DNA of 64,000 bases from CAWABB01 sp963780165 (lineage in GTDB: Bacteria; Bacteroidota; Ignavibacteria; UBA10030; UBA6906). A program made the position numbers and the translations under genes. The stretch spans positions 13,096 to 77,095 of the forward strand of contig CAWABB010000002.1 of NCBI GenBank assembly GCA_963780165.1. The letters are read 5' to 3'. Below, piece by piece: positions 34,401 through 42,453 of this stretch. The notes beneath the pieces were generated by a model. It was not told the origin of the DNA. It searched no databases and saw nothing but the letters and a program-made list of their open reading frames with translations. Positions within the stretch are counted from its first letter, which is position 1. Each line of letters starts with the position of its first letter.

Positions 34401-37400
34401 GAGCCGGGGAAGAGCCAGGGCTTCGTCCTTGACCCGATACTCAGCCTGCGCCAGAGCCTGACTCTCGGCCCCGGGAAGCGTGCGCAGGTGTCCATGGTAT
34501 TGGCCGCTGCGGCGACACGCGAACCGGTCCTGGGTCTGCTGGACAAATACGGCAGTCCCGATGTCATTAATCGGGCAATGGACGCTGCCTGGGCCGCTGC
34601 CCAGCTCGAGTTGCGGCTGTTACGCATCCAGCCCGACGACGCCCGCCGCTTTCAGCAGCTGGCAAGCCATCTTCTGTATCCCAATCTCCTTCTGCGCTCT
34701 CCCGCGGAGCGAATCGCGGAGAACCGCAAAGGTCAGTCGGGCTTATGGGCCTACGGGATCTCGGGCGACTTGCCGATAACCCTGGTCGCCATCAGCGAGG
34801 TGCAGGATATGAGCCTGGTCCGTCAGATGTTGCAGGCGCATACGTACTGGCGCATGCACGGGCTCCCGACCGACCTGGTGATCCTGAACGAAGAGGCGCA
34901 CGGCTATGAGCGCCCGTTGCATGAACAGCTCGAGCGCTTGATCCAGGCCCATCCAGTAAAGGCGAGGGTGGGTCGGTCCGGAGGCGTCTTCTTGCGCAGC
35001 GAGGATGCGATCCCGGCGGAAGACCTGACGCTCCTGCGGGCTGCAGCGAGTGCCGTGATGGTGGCCGCCCGCGGGAGTTTGCCCCAGCAATTGGGCGTGT
35101 CGCCGGAAGTTCCAGAGCTCCCCGGTTCCGTCGGCTGGAAACGCGATTCCCGATATCCTTCAGCCGTGCTCCCTTTCATGGAGCTCCCGTACTTCAACAG
35201 CATCGGCGGCTTTACTCCGGACGGACTGGAGTATGCAGTCTATCTCGGACAGGGTATGAACACGCCCATGCCGTGGGTCAACGTCATCGCGAACCCGACG
35301 TTTGGCACAGTCATCAGCGAAACGGGGGCTGGCTTCACCTGGCAGGGCAACAGCCAGCATAATCGCCTGACGCAATGGTCGAACGACGCCGTGACGGATC
35401 CCCCCTCTGAAGCGCTGTACATCCGGGACGAGGAAACAGGAGTCTGCTGGACGCCGTGCGCCTCACCGATCCGTGAGGACACCGCCTACCGGGCCAGGCA
35501 TGGCGCGGGGTACACGGTGTTCGAACATAACAGCCATGGTGTGGAGCAGGAGCTGACGGTCTTCGTCCCCGTGGATGACAAGGGAGGAGAACCGCTGAAG
35601 CTCCAAAGGCTGGTACTTCGAAATGACACCGCGAGGGCGCGGAAGCTTTCGGTGACATACTACGTCGAATGGACGCTGGGTGAGTCCCGCGAATCCTCCC
35701 AGATGCACGTCGTGACCGCCTGGGATGACGAAGTCGAGGCGCTCATCGCCCGCAATCACTACCACCCTGACTATGGGGATCGGGTGGCATTCGCGGCAAT
35801 CAGTCGGCATACGAACTCGTACACCGGCGACCGCACCGCCTTTCTGGGACGCAACCGCTCGATGGCGAATCCGGCAGCGATGGAGCGAGCAGAGCTTTCT
35901 CGCAGGACCGGAGCCGGCCTGGACCCGTGCGCTGCATTGCAGAGCATTTTGCGGCTGGCTCCCGGAGAAGAGGTGGAAATCACGTGCATGCTCGGCCAGG
36001 CGGCGTCGCCGGAGCAGGCGCAGGCGCTGATTCTCACCTACCGCGACGGCGCGGCGGTGAAGGCGTCGCTCGAGCAGACGAAGACGTGGTGGAACGATCG
36101 GCTCGACACGATCCAGGTGCACACCCCCGAACTTGCCGTGGATTTCCTGGTCAACCGCTGGCTCCTTTATCAGACCCTTAGCTGCCGGGTCTGGGGACGG
36201 TCCGCCTTCTACCAGTCTGGCGGGGCGTACGGCTTCCGGGATCAGCTGCAGGACGTTATGGCTCTTCTGTATGCGCATCCCGTGCAGGCGCGCGCGCACA
36301 TCCTGCTCGCGGCCAGCCGTCAGTTCACGGAAGGAGATGTCCAGCACTGGTGGCACGTGCCGAACGGGGCAGGAATCCGATCACGAGTTTCCGATGATCT
36401 CCTCTGGCTTCCATATGTCGTTGCCCACTACGTCAGAATCACCGGCGATGTGTCAATCCTGTACGAGCTGGTCGGTTTTCTCAATGCGCCTGTCCTGGAA
36501 AGAGATCAGTACGAGAGTTACCAGTCTCCGGAGACCTCAACGGAGCGTGCCACGCTTTTCGAACACTGTCGGCGGTCTGTCACCCGCGGCCAGACCGCGG
36601 GAATTCATGGATTGCCGCTGATGGGAACAGGAGACTGGAATGACGGAATGAACCTTGTGGGGGCCGGGGGGAAGGGGGAGAGCGTCTGGCTGGCCTGGTT
36701 CCTGTCGGACGTATTGAAGGGGATGGAAGAGCTGTCAGAGTATATGGGCCGGCCTGATCTGAGGCTGACATACCAGCAAGATCGGAAGTCGCTGATCGAA
36801 CGCGTCGAGGGTTTTGCGTGGGACGGGGAATGGTATCTCCGGGCGACCTTTGACGACGGGAAGCTGCTTGGTTCTTCGGCGAATGTGGAAGCGCGTATCG
36901 ATTCGCTTCCACAATCCTGGGCCTGGCTCAGCGGTGCTGCAGACAAAGATCGGGCAGCACAAGCGCTGGAATCGGCCTGGCAGCATCTCGTCCGCGAGGA
37001 TGAAGGATTGGTGCTCCTCTTCGAGCCTCCTTTTGAGAAGACCATGCCTCCGCCAGGATACATCAAGGGGTACCCGCCGGGCGTGCGCGAGAATGGCGGG
37101 CAGTACACCCATGCTGCGGTGTGGCTGGCCATGGCTATGGCTCGGAGCGGGGATGGTACGCGTGCCGCGGCCATGATGCGCATCCTGAACCCGATTGAGC
37201 ACACGCGCGATCCTGAGAATGTGTGGCGCTATGGCGTTGAGCCGTACGTGGTTGCGGCCGATGTGTACCGGCTGCACGGGCGGGTCGGTCAGGGTGGCTG
37301 GTCCTGGTACACGGGCTCGGCGGCGTGGATGTATCGTGCCTGGGTGGAAGAGATTCTGGGACTACGCGTGCGTGGGGAGAGCATGCAGATCACCCCGGTC

Positions 37401-37616
37401 ATCCCGGGCTGGTGGGACGGCTTCACGATGAGCTATCGGCACGGCGAATCGGCGTATGAGATACAGGTGGAAAACCCGGACCACTGCGAGCGGGGGGTCT
37501 CCTGGGTGGAGATGGACGGGCGACGCATGGCCGGAGGCGTGATCCCGCTGGCCCGGGATCTGGTCAAGCATCGGATCGTTGTCCGCATGGGGAATCCGGA
37601 GCCATCAGCTGTCTGA
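28443..37616 (+). CDS. ndvB: Cyclic beta-1,2-glucan synthase (GT84/GH94)
   Basis: At 3057 residues it is about 200 longer than rhizobial NdvB/ChvB (~2830). The order is: an N-terminal extension (1-~60) resembling small general-stress domains, two membrane segments near 60 and 85, and a GT84 glycosyltransferase (~600-1000) with LDSDTQLP near residue 773 and QRHRWIRGDWQ near 920. Further membrane segments follow (~975-1130), then a glucoamylase-like domain (~1150-1750). Two GT36/GH94 phosphorylase modules make up the rest, with the general-acid motif GTGDWNDGMN near 2730. The enzyme initiates, elongates, trims and cyclises beta-1,2-glucan from UDP-glucose at the inner membrane; the product is exported as an osmoprotectant or cell-surface glucan. 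Start chosen by AAGGACCAAGG. Expression is probably driven by stress element copy C. No ndvA/chvA exporter is in the window. Confidence 0.95.
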   Translation: MYTGFLIGYFGRQDEAGKAFRQLRRKGYRRAAWASKGADGDVRIGDPFPWRRAFGAIATLLLSGALVWFIEMRPEWGSPAVWGFFPIPFLVGGVTGALLFLAWVRRSRFGVRRGLIEDHARWLVSGESVLILQAPVETLQVPLALLLESGEVQPAVFILYPKRDNPAGEDESTGTSSTAAQLQEHAQRLASDHRSALGPLHRTELLKRIERGRRWVHEACLDLAVANRLEENVSPAAEWLLDNEYIIEGNARKVLQNLPRRYYRQLPALTSGPTRDLPRIFALAQELVSRTDMRLDRENILAFVEAYQGESPLSIGELWAVPQMLRTALMEGIQQIAGRTQAELRERGIANVWANRLIAVNRRDPQRIFSILAELAESQSTPSPYFASQLIDYMYDEEAALAPVQSWFERKFQSSLSELSLRARNRETRDRISIGNAFTSLRQLDLLDWKVCFEQLSRVEALLRTDPAGIYPRMDFRTRDQCRRAIENLHRGSGLTEEAVAQRALDLAGHAARQSVTGERSGHVGTYLIGERRGELARKIGSRETLRFRALHWTYRHHASVYFAGFGFLSVAAVVMLVLIGLRGETPELQLLFALLLLIPASQLSLDGVNYLVMRLLPPRTLPKMDYRVSGIPDAYRTLVVVPTMLVDPASIQDEVEKIEIRYLANKEDNLLFGLLSDYTDATRIHCDADESLLQVAKECIEALNQRHGANRFFLFHRDRTWSDSEQKFIGWERKRGKLEELNDLIAGTRQHEAGRLVHVGDPDHLSDVRYVITLDSDTQLPNGTARRLIETLSHPLNQPNFDSEGRILSGYTIIQPRVSSSLPSMSGSPFSRLFSDPIGIDPYTNAVSDVNQDLAGEGSYHGKGIYDVRAFSSLLAGRFPEAWILSHDLIEGAHVRVGLASDIELYDEFPQDYLSFVKRQHRWIRGDWQIASWIMPRVPGPDGGRGRNPLSWFDRGKVFDNLRRSLLPVASVALLATSWFMSVQAGWTATVVVAAQLLFHSLAQPFTWATAPLGSKGVSITKLAHDVVRVIAEAALLPYQAWLAIDAIVRVLYRRTISHRRLLEWTSAHATKGKARAGMPGLILSMGLASMFSVIVGLQIQYWGTSSLLLASPWLMLWFVSPVIGWLLSRRPETKQPQSLLREADRQFLRSVARRTWRYFTDFVNEGTSWLPPDNYQVAFQNQLAMRTSPTNIGLWMVSVLGAHDFGYVTVDEVTRTLTGTMDTIGKLDRHEGHLLNWYDIQTLTPLKPHYVSTVDSGNLLGALWSLDQGLGAMMDADILDARAFAGLRDTGKALAQAVAAEKYAGLDTRVLHELLLAWKSPPDRIVDALRTLRRSEDRVRDLAAGARASATVGGNVAYWAQQLERQLEAWLNLIDRYLVWVEILAEKTTDEIAVLDPNASRAYHQALDHAPSLRDLAGGNLAWIQAFEELRGHVPSDGSALASWIDRALKAFDESKWLAGEMLASTGRLARAGRDLSESMNMRFLYDADRRLFSIGHNVTEGRVDHAYYDLLASEARLGSYVAIARGDVPAEHWFAMNRPYGAVGRRRVLLSWTGTMFEYLMPLLFQRSFANSLLDKATREAVAIQIAYGRTHHVPWGISESASGDLDGNMTYQYNAFGVPSLGLKRGQADKTVIAPYATLLAMSIAPREGLRNLKRLADLGMFDDYGYFDALDFSQQPTREGEHGVIVRTYMAHHQGMGFLALANLLHGNSIQVRFHGDLRARTVEPLLHERIPHLPPLNQTAMRARVSSIAAVGEVAPSVSQFETPHTATPRTQLLCNGRYGLMLTNAGGGYSRWGDFDISRWRSDRTRDQWGMFCYIRDADSNRLWCNTYHPTGGKVEGYSADFSLDRAVFRRVDNGIESETEIIVTPEDDVEIRRMTLINRSLRTCHIELTTYVELSLAPHNADRQHPAFNKLFIQTEAVPEQHALLAFRRLRHDGDQPICVGHRFTLQHDDGEALRFETDRARFIGRGRTLAGPMGAVQEPGKSQGFVLDPILSLRQSLTLGPGKRAQVSMVLAAAATREPVLGLLDKYGSPDVINRAMDAAWAAAQLELRLLRIQPDDARRFQQLASHLLYPNLLLRSPAERIAENRKGQSGLWAYGISGDLPITLVAISEVQDMSLVRQMLQAHTYWRMHGLPTDLVILNEEAHGYERPLHEQLERLIQAHPVKARVGRSGGVFLRSEDAIPAEDLTLLRAAASAVMVAARGSLPQQLGVSPEVPELPGSVGWKRDSRYPSAVLPFMELPYFNSIGGFTPDGLEYAVYLGQGMNTPMPWVNVIANPTFGTVISETGAGFTWQGNSQHNRLTQWSNDAVTDPPSEALYIRDEETGVCWTPCASPIREDTAYRARHGAGYTVFEHNSHGVEQELTVFVPVDDKGGEPLKLQRLVLRNDTARARKLSVTYYVEWTLGESRESSQMHVVTAWDDEVEALIARNHYHPDYGDRVAFAAISRHTNSYTGDRTAFLGRNRSMANPAAMERAELSRRTGAGLDPCAALQSILRLAPGEEVEITCMLGQAASPEQAQALILTYRDGAAVKASLEQTKTWWNDRLDTIQVHTPELAVDFLVNRWLLYQTLSCRVWGRSAFYQSGGAYGFRDQLQDVMALLYAHPVQARAHILLAASRQFTEGDVQHWWHVPNGAGIRSRVSDDLLWLPYVVAHYVRITGDVSILYELVGFLNAPVLERDQYESYQSPETSTERATLFEHCRRSVTRGQTAGIHGLPLMGTGDWNDGMNLVGAGGKGESVWLAWFLSDVLKGMEELSEYMGRPDLRLTYQQDRKSLIERVEGFAWDGEWYLRATFDDGKLLGSSANVEARIDSLPQSWAWLSGAADKDRAAQALESAWQHLVREDEGLVLLFEPPFEKTMPPPGYIKGYPPGVRENGGQYTHAAVWLAMAMARSGDGTRAAAMMRILNPIEHTRDPENVWRYGVEPYVVAADVYRLHGRVGQGGWSWYTGSAAWMYRAWVEEILGLRVRGESMQITPVIPGWWDGFTMSYRHGESAYEIQVENPDHCERGVSWVEMDGRRMAGGVIPLARDLVKHRIVVRMGNPEPSAV

Positions 37617-37632
37617 CACGTGCGAGGAGAGA

Positions 37633-37700
37633 GGGACTAACTACTCTTTCATCCCTACGACCGATTCATCTTGGACGCGTGTCCGGTATCCTTCATCAGG
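37633..37700 (+). promoter_or_regulatory. Stress-regulon promoter element, copy D
   Basis: GGGACTAACTACTC, TTTCATCC, CCGATTCAT and GTGTCCGGTATCCT are present; TATCCT (37687-37692) starts 53 nt after GGACTA (37634). It starts 17 nt after the ndvB stop and lies 44 nt before the next small gene, so it gives that operon its own promoter. Confidence 0.75.
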
Positions 37701-37743
37701 CTCATATGATTCAATGGTCTAACAAAGAGGAAAGGGTACTTCA

Positions 37744-37893
37744 ATGTTGTACACAATCGCGGTTGTTCTCGTCGTCCTGTGGCTCTTGGGGCTTCTCACA
37801 TCCTTTACCATGGGCGGCCTGATTCACATTCTTCTGGTCCTTGCCGTTATAGCCGTGATATTCAACATCGTGAGCGGACGGAAGCTCACGTGA
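37744..37893 (+). CDS. lmo0937-type small membrane protein
   Basis: 49 residues reading MLYTIAVVLVVLWLLGLLTS then FTMGGLIHILLVLAVIAVIF and NIVSGRKLT. There are two transmembrane helices with a short TMGG turn, the exact architecture and key residues (WLLG, GGxIHILLV) of the lmo0937 family, often 45-55 residues long. AAAGGG precedes the ATG. The family is widespread and stress-associated, of unknown mechanism. It is the first gene after stress element copy D. Confidence 0.9.
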   Translation: MLYTIAVVLVVLWLLGLLTSFTMGGLIHILLVLAVIAVIFNIVSGRKLT

Positions 37894-38000
37894 CGATAAT
37901 GACGGGTCTATTCAAAGACATAGGCTAGCAGCAATGCCTTCTTGCGCGAAGCCCCACGCGTGAAGGCCGCACGGGATGGTCATTATGTAGTGATGGGAGT

Positions 38001-39503
38001 ATGACAACAACAGAGGACAGACAACACCGCTCCATCCTGCAACGCATTGCACGCCGGGCGATGATGGAAAGGGGACTTCTTCCTGATTTCTCGCCTCAGG
38101 CGATTGCCGAGCTTGATGGCATTCATGGGGTTGCCACGCAAGGTGGAGAATCGACGCGTGATCTCCGGAGCCTTGCGTGGTGCTCCATAGACAACGATGA
38201 TTCGCGCGATCTGGATCAGCTGACGGTGGCTGAAGCCCTGCCCGAAGGGAGCGTGAAGCTCCTTGTCGCTATTGCTGATGTCGAGGCTGTCGTCAGGATG
38301 CAGTCGGCACTTGACGATCACGCCAGGCACAACACCACGTCGGTCTATACCGCCGTTCAGGTATTTCCAATGCTGCCCGAGAAGCTCTCGACGGACCTCA
38401 CGTCTCTCAACCCCGACGCGGACCGCCTTGCCATCATTGTCGAAATTGTTGTTGCCGGGGATGGGGCGCTTCAAAGTTCAGATATCTATCGAGCCTCAGT
38501 ACGCAATCATGCAAAGCTTGCGTACAACAGCCTTGCTGCGTGGCTGGAAGGGAGCGGGCCGATGCCGGAGGCGATCAGTACAGTCAACGGTCTCGAAGCC
38601 AATCTCCGGCTCCAGGACCGTGCGGCCCGATCGCTGAAATCCCTCCGGCACAAGCACGGCGCTCTGGATCTCGAAACGATAGAGGCTCGCCCTGTGTTTG
38701 ACGGAGATGAGATCAAGGACCTGGAGGCCGACAGGGGCAATGTGGCCAAGTCTCTTATTGAGGATGTCATGATTGCGGCCAACGGCGTGACCGCGCGATA
38801 CCTCGCCGCCAAAGAGCTGCCGTCACTCCGGCGCGTTGTACGGACACCCAAGCGCTGGGATCGCATTGTCGAGCTTGCCTCTGAGCATGGTTTCACGCTT
38901 CCTCAGGAGCCTGACTCCAAAGCCCTTGATACGTTCTTGATTTCCGCAAAAGCCGCTGATCCGCTCCGCTTTCCCGACCTGTCTCTCGCTGTCATCAAGC
39001 TCCTGGGCGCAGGTGAGTATGTCGTCGAACTTCCGGGAGGGAGTTCCGCCGGGCACTTCGGTCTTGCGGTCAAGGACTATGCACACTCCACGGCACCGAA
39101 CCGCCGGTATCCCGATTTGATCACGCAGCGGTTGCTGAACGCAGCCATAGGGCAAACCCCGATGCCCTATGCAGTCGCAGACCTGGAGACGCTCGCACAA
39201 CACTGTACTGCGAATGAAGATGCCGCGAAAAAGGTCGAACGGCAGGTCGAAAAGTCCGCGGCGGCTCTGGTATTGGAGTCAAGAGTGAATCAACGGTTCG
39301 AAGCTATCGTCACGGGCGCATCCAGTAAGGGGACGTGGGTCCGTCTTCTGCATCCGCCTGTCGAAGGAAGGCTCGTGAGTGGCTTTGAAGGGTTGGATGT
39401 GGGTCACAGATGCCATGTCCAGTTAGTGCGCACGGACGTGGAGCGGGGGTATATTGATTTCAGAAGGGTGGACCAGGACGTGAAGCCCGCCACTCTGCAG
39501 TGA
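38001..39503 (+). CDS. RNB-domain ribonuclease (RNase II/R family, short form)
   Basis: 500 residues. The RNB catalytic domain starts near residue 52 with no N-terminal cold-shock domains. The metal motif reads CSIDNDDSRDLDQL: D64, D70 and D72 match the RNase II/R aspartates, but the fourth (D210 of RNase II, D281 of RNase R) is Gln73. LAYNSLAAWLEG, RGNVAKSLIEDVMIAAN and HFGLAVKDYAHSTAPNRRYPDL (the conserved substrate-anchor loop with YAH-T-PIRRY-like sequence) are intact. The C-terminal ~70 residues form an S1-like domain (EAIVTGASSKGTWVRLL). It probably degrades single-stranded RNA 3' to 5'. The gene precedes grpE in the copy-D operon. Confidence 0.88.
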   Translation: MTTTEDRQHRSILQRIARRAMMERGLLPDFSPQAIAELDGIHGVATQGGESTRDLRSLAWCSIDNDDSRDLDQLTVAEALPEGSVKLLVAIADVEAVVRMQSALDDHARHNTTSVYTAVQVFPMLPEKLSTDLTSLNPDADRLAIIVEIVVAGDGALQSSDIYRASVRNHAKLAYNSLAAWLEGSGPMPEAISTVNGLEANLRLQDRAARSLKSLRHKHGALDLETIEARPVFDGDEIKDLEADRGNVAKSLIEDVMIAANGVTARYLAAKELPSLRRVVRTPKRWDRIVELASEHGFTLPQEPDSKALDTFLISAKAADPLRFPDLSLAVIKLLGAGEYVVELPGGSSAGHFGLAVKDYAHSTAPNRRYPDLITQRLLNAAIGQTPMPYAVADLETLAQHCTANEDAAKKVERQVEKSAAALVLESRVNQRFEAIVTGASSKGTWVRLLHPPVEGRLVSGFEGLDVGHRCHVQLVRTDVERGYIDFRRVDQDVKPATLQ

Positions 39504-39541
39504 TCGACAGGGTGAAGGGCCCAGAGAGCGCAAGGTGTACT

Positions 39542-40039
39542 ATGGCACCACGAGTCAAGGAGCACAACCAGAACCTGCTGCCGCCCGCTGATCTGGCGGG
39601 AGACATTGACACATTACGGGACGCTCTGCGTGTTGAGCGTGACCGGACTCTCCGTACGCTTGCGGATTTCACAAACTATCGACGCCGCGTTGAGCGTGAT
39701 GGCAGCAAGCGGGCCGAGGAAGGCAAGCGCGAGATCATCCTTCCGCTCCTGGACATTGTCGACGATGTCGAAAAGGCGATGCAATGGGCAAACGACGCTG
39801 AGAAGCCGTTCGTGAAAGGGGTGCGACTCATCCATAAGAAACTGCTTACGCTCTTGGAGACGCACGGAGTTCTCCCTTTCGACAGTGTGGGGACGCCCTT
39901 CACCCATACCCGGCATGAAGCTGTTGCCGTGGCGGACGATGAGGATGCTGAACCGGGAACGGTTGTTGATGAGTTGCGCCGCGGTTATCTCTGGAACAAT
40001 GTGCTCCTGCGCCCTGCGCAAGTACGGGTGGCCCGATGA
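39542..40039 (+). CDS. grpE: GrpE nucleotide exchange factor
   Basis: 165 residues from the ATG at 39542 (AAGGTG upstream); a GTG at 39500 overlapping the RNase stop is possible. A long coiled-coil (LAGDIDTLRDALRVERDRTLRTLADFTNYRRRVERD) is followed by the beta-domain with HEAVAVADDEDAEPGTVVDE, RRGYLWNNVLLRPAQVRVAR, the typical GrpE C-terminus. It releases ADP from DnaK. dnaK itself is not in the window, and grpE is paired here with a CbpA-type J protein, so this may be a second, stress-specific copy. Confidence 0.93.
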   Translation: MAPRVKEHNQNLLPPADLAGDIDTLRDALRVERDRTLRTLADFTNYRRRVERDGSKRAEEGKREIILPLLDIVDDVEKAMQWANDAEKPFVKGVRLIHKKLLTLLETHGVLPFDSVGTPFTHTRHEAVAVADDEDAEPGTVVDELRRGYLWNNVLLRPAQVRVAR

Positions 40040-40088
40040 TACATGTCCTGTCTGCTGACACCAGGAATGAGGATACGACGGTAAGGCG

Positions 40089-41066
40089 ATGACGTACAAA
40101 GATTACTACAAGGAGTTAGGCGTCGGGACGACTGCTACGCCCGCGGAGATCAAGAAGGCGTACCGGGCGCTTGCCAACAAATATCACCCTGACAAGAACA
40201 CGGGAGATAAAAGGGCAGAAGAAAGGTTCAAGGCCATCAACGAGGCCAATGAGGTCCTCAGCGACCCGGTGAAGCGAAAGAAGTACGACCAGTTTGGCGC
40301 GGAGTGGAAGCACTACGAAGAAACGGGTGCGCAGCCGGGAGGATTTGATTGGTCGAAGTACGCAAGCGGCAGCGGGGGACAAACGCACAGGACGGGCACG
40401 CACGAGTCCGATGCGATATTCACGGACGATACTGTCAATGATCTGTTCGAGATGCTTTTTGGGTACCACAGTGGCCAGCGGCAAGGAAGACGGAGCGCCG
40501 CTCGGAAGGGCGAGGATCTTCGAACAGAGACAACACTCTCGCTGGAAGAGGCGTATCGCGGCACGACGCGGCTCATTCAGCTCGACGGTCAAACAATCAG
40601 GGTGACCATCAACCCGGGCGTGGCAGACCAGCAAATGCTGAGAATCGCAGGAAAAGGGGGGACCGGCGTGGGCGGCGGTCCCAACGGGGACCTCTATCTC
40701 ACCGTCAGAATGGCGCCCCACCCGGAATACCGCCGGGAGGGTAACGACCTCCACGGTGTCCTCCCCGTTGAATTGTATACCGCTGTCCTCGGCGGTAAGA
40801 CTCAGATCCGGACATTCAAAGGCAACGTGACGGTCGATATTCCTAAGGGCACGCCAAACGGCAAAGAGCTCAGACTCCCTGGACTTGGAATGCCGATCTA
40901 CGCCAGGAAGGACGAGTTTGGGAACCTGATGGTGAAGGTGGACATCCGGATGCCCGACCATCTCAACGACCAGGAACTCGAGTTGTTCAGGAGACTGGCG
41001 GCACTGCGTGCACACTCGACGCGATCGGGGCACAGGACAGAAGGTGATAGAGCTTATGCGGAATGA
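40089..41066 (+). CDS. cbpA: CbpA-type J-domain co-chaperone
   Basis: 325 residues. The J domain (5-70) has YKELGVGTTATPAEIKKAYR and the HPD triad at H33-P34-D35. A Gly/Ser-rich linker (~90-130) follows, then the two C-terminal beta domains (~150-310, GKGGTGVGGGPNGDLYLTVR, DLHGVLPVELYTAVLGG). There are no CxxCxGxG zinc-finger repeats, which separates it from DnaJ proper. It stimulates DnaK ATPase and binds unfolded protein or DNA. It lies 50 nt after grpE and overlaps the next gene by 11 nt, so the operon is tight. Confidence 0.94.
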   Translation: MTYKDYYKELGVGTTATPAEIKKAYRALANKYHPDKNTGDKRAEERFKAINEANEVLSDPVKRKKYDQFGAEWKHYEETGAQPGGFDWSKYASGSGGQTHRTGTHESDAIFTDDTVNDLFEMLFGYHSGQRQGRRSAARKGEDLRTETTLSLEEAYRGTTRLIQLDGQTIRVTINPGVADQQMLRIAGKGGTGVGGGPNGDLYLTVRMAPHPEYRREGNDLHGVLPVELYTAVLGGKTQIRTFKGNVTVDIPKGTPNGKELRLPGLGMPIYARKDEFGNLMVKVDIRMPDHLNDQELELFRRLAALRAHSTRSGHRTEGDRAYAE

Positions 41067-42432
41067 GCATCCAGCAACTGGCAGACGAAGGGTGTCGCCG
41101 CTGAAGATCGCGTCGTATCTGGGGCTTGCCGTGGGCGTACTGGTCCTCCTCTGTGCGTTGGCGGTCCTGCTGTTCCCTGACGCCCTTGCGAACAGGTTCA
41201 TCAAGCCCCGGATCGCCAATGCTTTCGCCGAGGCGTACCCCGCGTACTCGATTCGCATCGCTGACATGAAGTACAGCGTCGTACACAACCGTTTTGGCTT
41301 CGACTCTGTTGCGCTCAGCGCCGTTGACAGCACATTCTCGGGCACTATAGGCCCCGTCTCCGTGAGCGGGATCGCCTGGACGCATGTTCTCTGGGGGGGA
41401 AGTCTTGAGGCCGGCGATTTTGCCACCTCGGTTCTCGAGGTTCAGGATATCGCCATGAACTTCCTGCCGTCGCAGTATGAACTGCGGTGCAAACGCCTGA
41501 ATGTATCGATGGCTGATTCAGCGATCGTGGCTGATTCACTGGCGATTCATCCGCTGGTGGGCGATGAGGAGTTCTTTGCAGGGAGTAAGTTCAGACAAAC
41601 ACGATTCAGCGTTGCGGTCCCGCAATGTCGCATCATAGGCTTGTCGGGTCTCGAACTGCTGCAGGGGAAGATGTACCGTACCCGTTCTGTCCACATCCAC
41701 GACGTGTTCCTGGACATTCTGATCAACAAGGACAAACCTAACCCTCCAGACACGTCACGTCTTCTTATGCCGAACGAAATGCTCTCTTCGATGGAGACAG
41801 CCCTGCAGGTTGACAGCCTGAGCGTCATAAACGGGCGCATAAAGTACTGTGAGAGATTTAAGGTCGGTGCGACCCCGGCCTTGATAACGTTTGATAACAT
41901 GCACGTGTTGGCAGAAGGGATTGTCAGTCATGGCGCCCGGGGCGCCGCAGTCGTCATTCGCGCGCAAGGGCAATTCATGAAGGCCGGCGCGATGACGTTG
42001 CGTATGTCGATTCCTGTCGCATCGCCGGAGTTCTCGCTCCAATACTCCGGCTCCTTGAGCGGCATGAATCTGAGCGCGCTCAATTCACACCTTGGACCCT
42101 CCGACCAGATGCGCATCAATGCGGGGGTCCTTCAGGAGGCCACATTTGAGATCAGTGTTGCTGCGGGACGCGCCAGCGGGAACGTGCGGGCTGTGTACAG
42201 AGACCTCACCCTTGCGGCCATCAACAAACACACCGGAAGCGAAGCTGGCTTTTCCGACGCGATCATGTCGTACATAGCCAACACCTATACGATCCGCAGG
42301 ACCAATGTGCTGGATGCATCAGGTGTGATGAAGATCGGTGAGGTGAGATACATGCGGAAGCGGGACGACCCGTTCTTCGGGTTTGTGTGGGTTGCACTTC
42401 GCAGCGGAGTGCAGGATATCGTCGGGTGGTGA
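41056..42432 (+). CDS. AsmA-like membrane-anchored periplasmic protein
   Basis: 458 residues from the ATG at 41056, inside the end of cbpA; AAGGTGA is nine bases upstream. One N-terminal transmembrane helix (ASYLGLAVGVLVLLCALAVL) anchors a long periplasmic region rich in short beta strands (SIRIADMKYSVVHNRFGFDSV, SGSLSGMNLSALNSHL). This repetitive groove-like pattern fits the AsmA/DUF748 superfamily, which moves or shields lipids between membranes. I base this on pattern only. Co-transcription with chaperones and PerM-like permease suggests envelope maintenance. Confidence 0.6.
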   Translation: MRNEHPATGRRRVSPLKIASYLGLAVGVLVLLCALAVLLFPDALANRFIKPRIANAFAEAYPAYSIRIADMKYSVVHNRFGFDSVALSAVDSTFSGTIGPVSVSGIAWTHVLWGGSLEAGDFATSVLEVQDIAMNFLPSQYELRCKRLNVSMADSAIVADSLAIHPLVGDEEFFAGSKFRQTRFSVAVPQCRIIGLSGLELLQGKMYRTRSVHIHDVFLDILINKDKPNPPDTSRLLMPNEMLSSMETALQVDSLSVINGRIKYCERFKVGATPALITFDNMHVLAEGIVSHGARGAAVVIRAQGQFMKAGAMTLRMSIPVASPEFSLQYSGSLSGMNLSALNSHLGPSDQMRINAGVLQEATFEISVAAGRASGNVRAVYRDLTLAAINKHTGSEAGFSDAIMSYIANTYTIRRTNVLDASGVMKIGEVRYMRKRDDPFFGFVWVALRSGVQDIVGW

Positions 42433-42453
42433 ACGCAGAAGGAATGGCCATCT

